Source of the DNA: Patagioenas fasciata
Taxonomy: Eukaryota; Chordata; Aves; Columbiformes; Columbidae
Assembly: GCF_037038585.1 (NCBI RefSeq)
Contig: NC_092560.1
Span: forward strand, 84,925,549 to 84,989,548
Direction: 5' to 3'
DNA: 64,000 bases
Shown: in pieces, positions 1-14,500 of the stretch
Layout of the letters: the number at the start of each line of letters is the position of its first letter
Position numbering within the stretch: position 1 is the first letter of the stretch
Program-made: the position numbers and the translations under genes
The notes under the pieces: generated by a model
The model's input: only the letters and a program-made list of their open reading frames with translations
Told to the model about the DNA's origin: nothing
The model's database searches: none

Positions 1-4379
<4,379 letters not shown>

Positions 4380-4870
4380 CTACGGAGGCGCCGGTGCGGA
4401 GGGGCCGGGAGCGAAGCGGAGAGCAGCCTTTGCCAATTAGCCCCAATTTCTAATTTGCGGAGAGGAAAGCGGGGGGACGGGGGGGTCAATAACAACAACC
4501 CAGCAGCGGTTCGGGCCTGTGCGGAGTCATCGGTGCCTGCGAGCGCCGGGGGAGGGGAGGGGAAGAGAGGAGAGGAGAGGAGGAAGGGAAGGAAGCGAAG
4601 GGAAGGGAAGGGGCGCGGAGCCGAGCCGAGCCGAGCCGAGCCGCCCCCCGCCGGCCGGGCCCCCCTGCCCGGGCCCCCCGCCCGCTCCGCGCCCCCGCGG
4701 TTGCGCGGCCCTGAGCGCGGAGCGCAGCGCGTCCCTACCCGCACATGGAGCGCAGCGCCCGGCCGCCTCCCGCACTTTTTTTGCAGGGATTATACTTTAA
4801 ATTTCCCCAGCTCGCGTATATACACATGGCAAAGCGAGTTTATACGAGGCTGCAAATACACGTGACGCGC
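4380..4870 (-). promoter_or_regulatory. TCF4: CpG-rich block, candidate TCF4 proximal promoter / exon 1
   Basis: Dense in CpG and GC, with a GGGGAAG-type purine tract (about 4548-4615) and a GCCGA pentamer run (about 4618-4643). On the minus strand there are TATA-like elements (TATAAAC near 4846-4840 and TATAAT near 4791). Downstream of them the best donor-like site reads GCGG followed by GTAGGG, near 4738. That would give a short exon 1 joined to the acceptor at 3948. The exact start site and exon limits are not shown by the sequence, and the block at 5.82-6.31 kb is an equally good promoter candidate. Confidence 0.5.
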
Positions 4871-5819
4871 ACACTTGGCCAAGAGGAACGGTATTTTTTC
4901 CCCCCCTCTCTTGTATTATCCGCTCCATTTTCTTTTTATTTTGGTTTGTGATTCCCCCCCGCCCCGCCCCTGCCGCTTCAAACCGAGCTTTTCGCTTCAC
5001 ATCGCTGCAAACTTTGCAAAATCAAGTTTGTGGGGCCGATGGCAGCGGCCCTCTCCCCCCTCCCTGCATCTTACACTTTGATTTTACATTTTGCCATTGC
5101 AGGCCCGACACGCTCCACAAAAAACTAGTTCGACTTCATTTTCCGGTAGGAAATAGAGCACCGAGTTACCACGCTCGGCGTTTGCACCTTAGTGTCTATT
5201 TTACACGTGTAATTGCACCGTGTATCTACAATGTATCTATTTCTATAGCTATATTTATCAACGATTCTGTGTGCACACACGCGGTGTACTTCCTACTTGC
5301 ATTTAAACATCGTATAACTTGCACCTCTTTTTAAATAACACATTGGGATCGACAATTATTTCCAAAAAAAATACAGACAAGTTACTCTAACAGCAAAATT
5401 TAACTTTACCTTAAATGGCCACAAATATGGTCACAATATTCCAAGGAAAAAAAATGAATAAAAATAAAAATTAAAAAAAAAATATAAAAAAGGCTTCTTC
5501 TGCCAAAGTGCTTTATTATCTCACACGTGTGTGACCCTCCAGAACCAGGCAAAGTGTGTCAGTGCTGCTCCGCGTACTCCAGGTTTACAGGCTCCCTACA
5601 CCTGGCTTTGTTGGGGTCTGGGCTCCCCACCCAGCCGGCCGAGCCAGGCAACCAACCAAAAAATGGAGAAAAAGAAAGGAAAAAAGAAGGTCCGACAACT
5701 TTTCCCTCTTTTGTTTTTACAAACACATGGTGAGTGACACCGTGCGGGCGCCGTGGCGGCTCCGGGACTTTCCCTCCGGCCTTCCTTAAAAAAAAAAAAA
5801 AACAACCAAAAAAAAAAAG
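4871..5819 (-). other. TCF4: TCF4 5' region between two CpG blocks; candidate exon 1 sequence
   Basis: Mostly AT-rich unique DNA with no supportable coding frame. A clean minus-strand donor, ATTTAAG followed by GTAAAG, ends at 5410. If transcription starts in the CpG block near 5.97 kb, an exon of about 555 nt ending at 5410 and spliced to 3947 is possible. On the opposite strand a strong donor, ACATG followed by GTGAGT, occurs at 5729/5730. Poly-A runs at about 5787-5818 close the block. Confidence 0.4.
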
Positions 5820-6310
5820 GCAAAAGCCCCCGAGCGAGCGCGGAGCCGCCCGTCCCAAAGTTGTTCCAAGTTTACAGCGCTCTCCTCCTCCTCCTCCTCA
5901 GCAGCACGGCCTCCCCCGCGGAGACGCGGATAATCGCATCTTTCCCGGGCAGACACATCGCCAGCCGCTCACATCCGGGCAATGCCCGCCGCCTTATAAG
6001 CGCCGCCGCCGCCGCGCCGCCGCTCGCAGACAATGACGAGGAGGGAGGGAGGCGGGCGGGACGGACGGACGGACCGAGCCACCGACCGACCGACCGACGG
6101 GCCGCGCGGGGCCACCAAGATGGAGGGACCCGCCGCGCTCGCGCAGCCCCGGGCCACGCGGGAACCCCCGCGCCTGGGGGGGTCTGCACGGCTCCCCCCA
6201 CACACACACCGCCTGCGCAGCAGCCCGGCAGGGGGGTGCAGGGGTGCAGGGGCTGCTGCTGCCAGCCGGGCGGAGGGGATGGGGGGGTTCCGTGGGGGTT
6301 TGCATAAAAT
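5820..6310. promoter_or_regulatory. CpG island with palindromic TATA element; candidate (possibly bidirectional) TCF4 promoter
   Basis: This is a very CpG-rich segment with a (CTC)n run (about 5881-5899), a GCC run (about 6001-6022) and GGAC and ACCG tetranucleotide runs (about 6050-6100). It holds a perfect palindrome, CTTATAAG, at 5993-6000, which can act as a TATA box in either direction. On the minus strand it would place a start near 5965, upstream of the donor at 5410. On the plus strand it would place a start near 6025-6030. The 20-bp minisatellite begins 17 bp beyond the island. Confidence 0.5.
6050..6100. repeat. GGAC / ACCG tetranucleotide runs
   Basis: About five GGAC units are followed by about five ACCG units inside the CpG island. 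These are short, CpG-containing tetranucleotide microsatellites. Confidence 0.8.
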
Positions 6311-6326
6311 AGCAGCAGAGCGCGAC

Positions 6327-7326
6327 GTTCTGGGGGTGCACAAACGGCTCTGGGGGTGCACAAACAGCTCTGGTGCTGCACGAGCCGCTCTGGCCGTGCA
6401 CAAACGGCTCTGGGGGTGCACAAACAGCTCTGGTGCTGCACGAGCCGCTCTGGCCGTGCACAAACGGCTCTGGTTGGTGCACAGACAGCTGTGGCCGTGC
6501 ACAAACAGCTCTGCTTGGTGCACAAACAGCTCTGGCCGTGCACAAACGGCTCTGCTTGGTGCACAAACAGCTCTGCTTGGTGCACAAACAGCTCTGGTTG
6601 GTGCACAAACAGCTGTGGTGCTGCACGAGCCGCTCTGGCCGTGCACAAACAGCTCTGGTGGTGCACAAACAGCTCTGATTGGTGCACGAGCCGCTCTGGT
6701 TGGTGCACAAACGGCTCTGGCTGTGCACGAGCCCTTCTGGCCGTGCAAACAGCTCTGGTTGGTGCACGAGCCGCTCTGGTGGTGCACAAACAGCTCTGGT
6801 TGGTGCACAAACGGCTCTGGTTGGTGCACAAACGGCTCTGGCTGTGCACGAGCACCTCTGGCCGTGCAAACAGCTCTGGTTGGTACACGAGCTGCTCTGG
6901 TTGGTGCACAAACAGCTCTGGTGGTGCACAAATGGCTCTGGCTGTGCACAAACAGCTCTGGTTGGTGCACGAACTGCTGTGGCCGTGCACAAACAGCTCT
7001 GGGGGTGCACAAATCAATGTTATGGTGCACACACCCTGCTGGGAGTGCACAAGCTGTTCTGGGGGTGCACAAATCAATGTTATGGTGTACAAACCATTTT
7101 GGGGGTGCACAAATGATTGTGAAGGTGCATAAACCTTTCTGGGAGTGCACGCGCTGCTCTGGTGATGCACAAATCATTGTTACGGTGCACGAACCCTTCT
7201 GGGGGTGCACAAACTGTGCACAAACAGTTCTGGGGGTGCACAGACTGCTCTGATGGTGCACGAACCGTTCTGGCAGCGCACAAACTGTGCTCATAGTGCA
7301 CAAACTGTTCAGGGGGTGCCCAAACC
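6327..7326. repeat. 20-21 bp minisatellite, about 48 copies
   Basis: The unit is approximately TCTGGGGGTGCACAAACAGC, period 20, with 21-bp variants carrying TTGGTGC. Each unit holds the palindrome GTGCAC. The right-hand third (from about 7010) is more diverged (CAAATCAATGTTATGG variants), while the left half has near-identical neighbouring units. The unit has no stop codon in most frames, so long ORFs (up to 444 codons on the minus strand and 406 on the plus) cross it in all six frames. I do not treat these as genes. The array directly abuts the CpG island upstream of TCF4. Confidence 0.95.
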
Positions 7327-10300
7327 TCCTTTCTCAGGAGCCCCCGAAGCCACCAGCACCCCCATTTCTCACTGGGAATAATGGTTCAGCGAGAGCACTC
7401 GCCTGCTCATCACGCTTCTAGCGGAGCTCCTGGAAGTCAAGCCGAGTCTTCTCCTGCTCCCAGCGGATTCTGAACAGAACGTCCAGTTTGGACACGTTCA
7501 CAGGTCCGGGCACGTGCTGTGAGCACATCCAGCATGGATGGCGCTGCGTGGGACGTGGATCTGCAGAGCTGCGACGGGCTCCGCGGGTGTGGGTCGTCCA
7601 GACGGGACAGGCACGCTGGGATGCTTTAGTGCCTCAGGAGGCTTAGGGGGACATTTAAGGGACAGCGTACACAGACAATATGGCTTACTTTTTCTACCAT
7701 ATTGGCTTCAGTTGGTCCTCAATGGCTGCCTCGATGGCCAGAGCGCCGAGTTCAGTGAGGCTCTGAGGGCAGATCCGTTCCTGAACAGACCCCGCGACCG
7801 CCGCTGTGCCCTGGCTGCGTGTTTCATCGCACTCCCCCACGTAGATGTTCCTTCCGACGCCTTTCAGATGAAGAGGAGAGGAGAAGCAGCGGGAGCAGCG
7901 TGTCCCGTGAGGGCACACAAAGTCGCAGATGATGGCGCAAAGTGCCCCAGTCCCCCGGTGGGACGGTGACAGCCACAGCCCCACCACCATGGCGGATCTC
8001 ACAGGTCAGTACCTGGCGGGGAGGCCTGAGGCTGCCCGGGCTGTCCCTGCTGCACGGAGCTGTGGCCCCAAGGGCAGGGCACGGGGACAGACCCCTCCAC
8101 CAGCTCCCACTGTGTCACCGGGGGCTGGCTCCCGGTCCCACAGCCCCACAGCCCACCATGGGGACAGGGACGTGTCCCTGGCTGCCTGCTGGGCAGTGTG
8201 AGCCCTGGGTGCCGTCCCTCGAAGGGACATGGGTGGCTTTCTGAGGGTGGGAGGTGGCAAAGCCCCCAGAAGCATGGTGGTGGTGGCATGGTGGTGTCCC
8301 CAGCCAGGGGACAGTTTTGGTGGCGAGGGCTCCTCATTCAGTGTACCCAGAGCTGAGCGAACACAGCCATTTCCCTCTATTATTGAAGTTTTCCTATCTG
8401 AGAGTTATTATTCCCTTGGCACCAGCAGTGGTCTTAGCGCTATACATGGTACAAAGAAAAGCCCGGGCTGGTGCCAAATTGCTTATTGTTTAAAATGCAG
8501 ATGATTTTTTCTCCTCAAAGTGAATCAATACAGAGAAAACCAGAGGCAAAACCAAATAATATGAGCCCTCAGAGGAGAGACAAGGCTTTATTTAGTTATT
8601 TAACCCAGTAATGCACCCAGGATCTCCAGATACCACTGAAGAAATAAAGCCTTGGTAGATATTAGGCTGGGGAGAGCAGGGCCCGGCGCGTCCCGGTTTG
8701 AATGCTCATTCTTGGTGACACGCAAGACTTCACACATAGTGACACAAGCAAAGCCGGGCTCTCTAGCAAGACTTTGTCTTTCTAGACTACGCTAGGTTGG
8801 CAAACTGAAAATCAATGCAGAAGCTACGGTTAATAATGGGCTTTGGGCTTTTGTTTTTAGATTGAATAGGAAGAGGAAGAACACAACTGCCGTACTGGCC
8901 TCAGTATTATTATTTTGTGGTTCTAATCCACTGTATTTTATGCTGTCCCCATATGTTCAGTTTTGAGTGTGCCACGGAATTTGGTGTGGACGCTTCACGG
9001 GTGCAGATGTTGGGGCTGCTGACAGTTGGGTCTTTACCACCTCGGAAGACACGTGAAGCGATTTGGAGCGATGTGCTGCGAGCTGAAGTGCTCTGTTAAC
9101 AGGCTAAGCGGGGCTACAGCTCCAAGCATCGCACTAAAATTCGCGTCTTGACGTTCCTGAGTGTGTCCATTAGCTATATGTCTCCAAATAAATTCTTTCA
9201 CCCTGTCTGTAGGCTTCAATAGCGGGATAGCAAAGCACTAAACTGCGTTCTGTTCCGCTTTGGGGATGATTGTGCCCTTTTTCATTCCTCTAAAGATCCC
9301 TCAAAATGTGGATTTATAAACCCATGAAGGAGTTGAGCGTGCACATGTTGGGTAGATACTCTTTATGGATTTGCAGATAAACTCTTTGGGAATTTTATCA
9401 GTATTTTGAAAGCGCTGTGTTGCTACTCTAACTGGTGCCATGGAAGAACCCATGTGGAAACTGCTAATTCTGGCCAGCACGGTACAGCGCCATGGACGAG
9501 CCCAGGGGCCAGGTGCCAAACGATGGTGACAAAACGAGCGGCCGCATGGCGCTTTGCTCAGGGACTGCAGGGACCAGGCATAAGAATGGCGCGTGGTGCA
9601 GTAATTAATGCCCGCGTCCAAAACGTGCGCTGAAGGAGCTTGCAGTGGCGCTGGTGCTGTCGTGTCCCACACCGCAGCTGTGCTGGTGGGATGTCCGTGG
9701 GAAGCTGCTTCTCCTGGGGCGTCCATGGCCACGCTCAGCGCAGGGCGCCCAGCACCGTCCCCGTCTGGCCCCGGCAGGATTCTCCCTCCCCGCAGGGAGC
9801 GGGGAGAAGGGTCCGGGCTCTGCTGCACAAGCAGATGCAAAGAGCTGTTGGGGCCAGGATAGTAATCAAGACAGAGGTCTTTTCTGAGCTTCTCTTCTGG
9901 TGAGTCATTTTCAAAGGAACGAAGCTGAAACCACAGCGTTATTGCCAATGACTCCTTCCATGGGTGTTGCCTTTCTTTGCTTGGAAATGCTTGAAGCAAT
10001 GTGTAGTGAGTTTTAAAACTGGGTATTTTTGGCCCCGAACCAAGAACGTATCTGTGTTCCACCCTGAGATAACACCTTGCAGTTGTCTCCCCGTTCACTT
10101 ATTTGCTATTAAAGACTGAAGATGGGCACAGGACTGGAGGCCCAACACATGCATAAGGTGTTCTGCTTTATTCATGGTGGTGGTTCGGATACTGAGTGCT
10201 AAAGCGCCAGAATAGAAAAGCAAGTCAATAGTTTTCATGGGGTCAAAGGCTCCTGAGTTTCTCCAGAATAGTCTAAGGCCAAGATGCACAAGCGGTGCTC

Positions 10301-11250
10301 CGTGCACGACCTCCCCACTCGTGTCTGTGCCGATGGCCCCTGCGAGCACCACGGAGCCAGCAGGAGGAAATCTAGAGACCCTTCACCAAAACCGAGAAGC
10401 GTTTGATGCAGAGATGGTAGCGGGATGTATTTTTAGGCTATATAACACGTGCCTATGGGAAAGTTACTATTGGTCTTTTTTTTTGGGAGAAAGTCAGGAT
10501 TTGGGTTGGGTGAATTATAAATTGTTATTTCTCTTGTTTCACTTGCAGCTGCTTCAACACCCGAGGGTGTTCTCTGCCCTCAGAGCCGGGGAGTGGAGCC
10601 ACGGCTTGGGGAGCTGGTGGAGCAGTGGGGGCCCTGATGTGTCCCCTCGGCCACCTGGGACCACACCATCCACACCCACCGGTGACACAGCAGGTAGGGA
10701 CCCACTCGGCACCAGACTGCGGTGGGCGTTCTTAAAGGCTTCTAGAGCTGCCCAATGGTACCAGTGGGCATCCTCACTTAGATTAGACTCCCTTTATCAA
10801 TAAACGTGGGTTTAGAGGCTAAATCTGTAGGTGTTTGTTTAGTCTAAGTAGTGTGGTTTAGTACACATACGTCCAGTACAGTCAACAAAGGAACCAAATT
10901 AATATAACTTCGCTAATTTCGGTACGCTTTAGCTAAGAATAACTTTTGTCTATTGCCTCAAAAAGATTCGTGTTCAGATTTCCGTGGAAAGATAACATAG
11001 GGGGAAGAAAAATGTTCTGCTGTACTTCTGTGAATTCCTGTTAAAATTGGGTTTACTTTCTTTTTCCCTAGTGGGAGGGTATGTTTGACTTCAATTAAAA
11101 CGAAATGTCGTCATTTTAGGACGTGCGGCGTGGTTTTAATGGGATGGGATCCTTCGGTCTGTTAGGAGGAGACGGCAGGTTTGGAAAGGGCTGCAGGGCT
11201 GGGGCTTGGTGGCTCTGGGCGCTCGTGGCCCCTGGCAATGCCGTGTGCTG
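7327..11250. other. Intergenic DNA upstream of TCF4; no gene recognised
   Basis: Unique sequence. About 7330-8330 is GC-rich; one ATG in a textbook Kozak context at 7989 is followed by a donor-like ACAG/GTCAGT. About 8400-9300 and 10800-11120 are AT-rich. A 265-codon open frame without repeats lies on the minus strand at 9301-10098, with no domain I recognise. On the plus strand, 10549-10693 has exon-like borders, and an AATAAA follows at 10799. Confidence 0.6.
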
Positions 11251-11575
11251 GAACACCCCCAGCCCAGCACAGCACCCCCAGCACAGAACCCCCAGCACGG
11301 CACCCCCAGCATGGCACCCCCAGCACCCTCAGCACGGCACCCCCAGCATGGCACCCCCAGCACGGCACCCCCAGCACAGCACCCCCAGCACCCCCAGCAC
11401 AGCACCCCCAGCACCCCCAGCACGGCACCCCCAGCACCCTCAGCATGGCACCTCCAGCACGGCACCCCCAGCACCCCCAGCACAGCACCCCCAGCACGGC
11501 ACCCCCAGCACCCTCAGCATGGCACCCCCAGCACGGCACCCCCAGCACAGCACCCCCAGCACAGCACCCCCAGCA
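11251..11575. repeat. 14 bp minisatellite (CACCCCCAGCACGG), about 23 copies
   Basis: Units of CACCCCCAGCAC/TGG or AGCACA, 14 bp, are interspersed with 9-bp partial units (CACCCCCAG, CACCCTCAG). The strand is strongly C-rich, so the minus strand has runs of five G at regular spacing. Overlapping ORFs on both strands (such as 172 and 149 codons on the plus) are by-products. Confidence 0.95.
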
Positions 11576-14500
11576 GTCGCTGACTATGAGACTGTACTAT
11601 ACATCCTGCAAGTGCGGAAAGTCCCCATGAGTGAATTTTAACATACAACTGCATCCAAAGCCCCATCCTATGTGCGACTTTGTAGCTCTAAAGAGGTTTT
11701 CCGTGTATTTTATTGGCTCGCCATTTAGGTTTGTGGTGGAAAAACGTTGTTTTGAGTCAAACTGCACTGAAGTTAGTTCTGTGCGTTTCCTTCAGTCGAG
11801 TGAATGGGCATATGTAGGTGGTTATGGAAATCCACAGGTCGCGATGACAGATTGGCTAAGAATACAAAGTGTGCGATATAGCGATTTCTTATAAAGATTT
11901 CAGCAGAGATCTTTAATATTTCCTAAAGAACCAGCATCTGGAAAAAATGTTTTTCCTCTAGAAACATTTTTAGTTGTTTTTTTTTTCCATGAAATGATAG
12001 GGAAATGTTGTTTGGAGCTGTATCATAGCTGATTTACGTAGTAAAAAGCCATATCCGTATGGATATCAGAACTACCAGCTCAAACGCAACTCCATGGTCG
12101 TTTTTGAAGATGAGTGTTGTTTGCCAAGTAGAAGACGACGTTTTGAGCTGGGGAATAGCACCAGGACATCACTTTGCAGAAAGAGATGTGTTTGAGAAGT
12201 TCTCTTCAAGTTCGATATTAAAGTCCAGCCCAGGGTTGGGCGGCTGCTGAGCTTTGCTCAGACCGTCCCCACGTTTGCCGTGCTCCGATGTCTGTGCTAC
12301 TCGTTCAACGCCAATGGTTTACTGTGCCAGCTCTCATCCCCTTAAAGCTTCTGAGCATCTAAGATGCGATGGTTTTCATTTCTCTGGCTTTATTCTCATT
12401 AGCGGTTTGGTCTGTATTTTGGCGTCGAGCTCATCGTTTTATCCGCGCGAAGGTAGGACGAAGCGTGCAAACTCTATATTGCTGTTGTTTCAAACATCTT
12501 TTTCGTGTAAATGATGACATTTGAATAGAGACTTAAGATTTGGAAAGCTTATAGTTGATTCTGGCAGAAAGTGAATCAGATATTAAGGACATTTCTCTAG
12601 GAGCGACTGGGAACGTTACTGTTATTGACACCCAAGGGCACAGGTCATGGGCTGGCTTGGGACAAGGGCCACGAGTCACCAGGAGCATAGCGGCTGAACC
12701 AAAAATGGAAGAAGAAAATGTATCCGCTTGAAGATTTTACGTTCTTCTTTTCCCCAGAATTTACTCAAACAAGAATAGCTTATTTACGTGGCTTGTGGAA
12801 ATCGGACACGCTTGTTCTTCACTTGCAAAAACAGGCAAGGCCTTTTGAAGGGATGCTCTTCGTGAGCGGAGCCGGGCGCGCAGCTGCTGTGTGACTGAGT
12901 GATTCGAAACCTTAGGGACGGCCGATTCATTGGAGGTGATCTGTTTACTCAAGGCCAAGCATCATCCAAATACCTGCCTAGCTTTGCTTTTCCTTAATGA
13001 GCAGTAAACCGTCGCATAGTTTGGAGCAGGTCTGCGGGACTTTTCCAATGCGGTTTTGCCCAGGTCGGACCATGGCAACCAGGATTGTTTCAGTCTGATA
13101 TTCCTCTTTATACACGAGTGTCCGCCCTCAGTTTCTACACAGAAATATCTATGGCCAAGGGAAAAGTTCACAACATTTTATGCAGCTGCTTAAACAATGC
13201 CAGGGTAGATGGCATTTCTTGGCCTGTATATCATGGGAGGAACAGTTGTAGGGAGTTCCTGAGATTTCATAGTCTGGTCACCCAAATGGTGTTGTTTAAC
13301 ATACTGAGTGTTCTTTGAAGTTTCTGCACTGCTGGTGGAAAATCATTCTTGTTATATCTGATTTTAGTTCTTGCACCCAGGTGCATGGAAGCTCATGCGA
13401 GATCCTCGGGTTTGGGGACTGTGCGCTGACATACGTTGCTCGTCCTTATAACCTAATTAAGAGGCGATGTGAAAATTTAGCATGGGAATAAGAATAGAGA
13501 AGGGATGAAGAAAATAATTGGAGGAATACATGGTGGTTGGATTAGTTATTTTCACAATTAGCTCCTTGAATTAGCTACTTGACAAGCAATACAGAGGAAA
13601 GAATAAAGGGCTATCTCTGACAAGGACAGTTGTTAGGGAAGCTGCTACTCTAAGTGTATTATGATTTAAATATAAAGAGCTTCAGGTTTCAGTTAAATGG
13701 ATTGTAATTCTTCTTATTTTTCTAATGCTAGATTTGTTTCATTTCCATATTAAACCCCTTTTATTAAACCACGCAGTGTATGCTGGAAATGTCAACCTTT
13801 GTTTCAAGCGCAATGGGGTTTGCTGGGGACAGCTGAGGGCATAATCGGACCATTAGTGTTTGGTCAACATTCCATTCATTGTATGGGATGCATATGGGGA
13901 AGGAAACGCTACTAGAATTCATTTCATGGCAAACTAGGTTCAGTGGTTTGGGGGGACCCAATTCCGGTTTAAACTCAAGTTGGAAGTCGGTCTTCATTCA
14001 TCCGCTCAGGAGGTGTAAAAGTGACATTGGATACATGTAACCATGTATTTATGGAGATACACATATGTACATGTTATATATATATTGAGATATAGATATA
14101 TTTACACGCAGGTTATATATATGTATTTATATCAATATCTATAACCAGTCAAGATTAGTACCACATGTGAAATTGCAGATTTCCAGATAAACCCTGTCCA
14201 ATGGTGTAATAACGAATATCACATAAACAAGCACCAACTTGATTTTGCCTTCAAAAGCTTGAGGATTGTTACAAGAGCGATCATTGCAGTGTTCTGCTGG
14301 TGCTGGAAGCTGGAACCCACTGCATAAAATATGCATCCTTTCCAGTTCACATCAGGAATTTAGGAGATCGGGGACAGTGAATCAAATAGTTATCTGCACC
14401 ATGTGTTCCTTCCTCATAAATGGATTTTCCCTAGGAATTGTAGAACGTAGTTGAAAGCAACGGGAGGACTTTGGGAGGTCATTACAGTGGTGAGTGGTTT

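Noticed and set aside
5881..5907. CTC run followed by CAGCAG, considered as a CTG18.1 counterpart
   Set aside because: Only two CAG units, wrong arrangement relative to the triplet run, and it lies upstream of exon 2 rather than in the intron that follows it.
5872..7303. Minus-strand ORFs of 432 and 444 codons and plus-strand ORF of 406 codons
   Set aside because: They are generated by the 20-bp array, which is open in all frames. There is no domain and no splice or codon signature of a gene.
7989..8010. CCACCATGG start in perfect Kozak context followed by ACAG/GTCAGT donor
   Set aside because: It gives only six codons (MADLTG) before the donor, with no partner exon recognised. Probably coincidence in GC-rich DNA.
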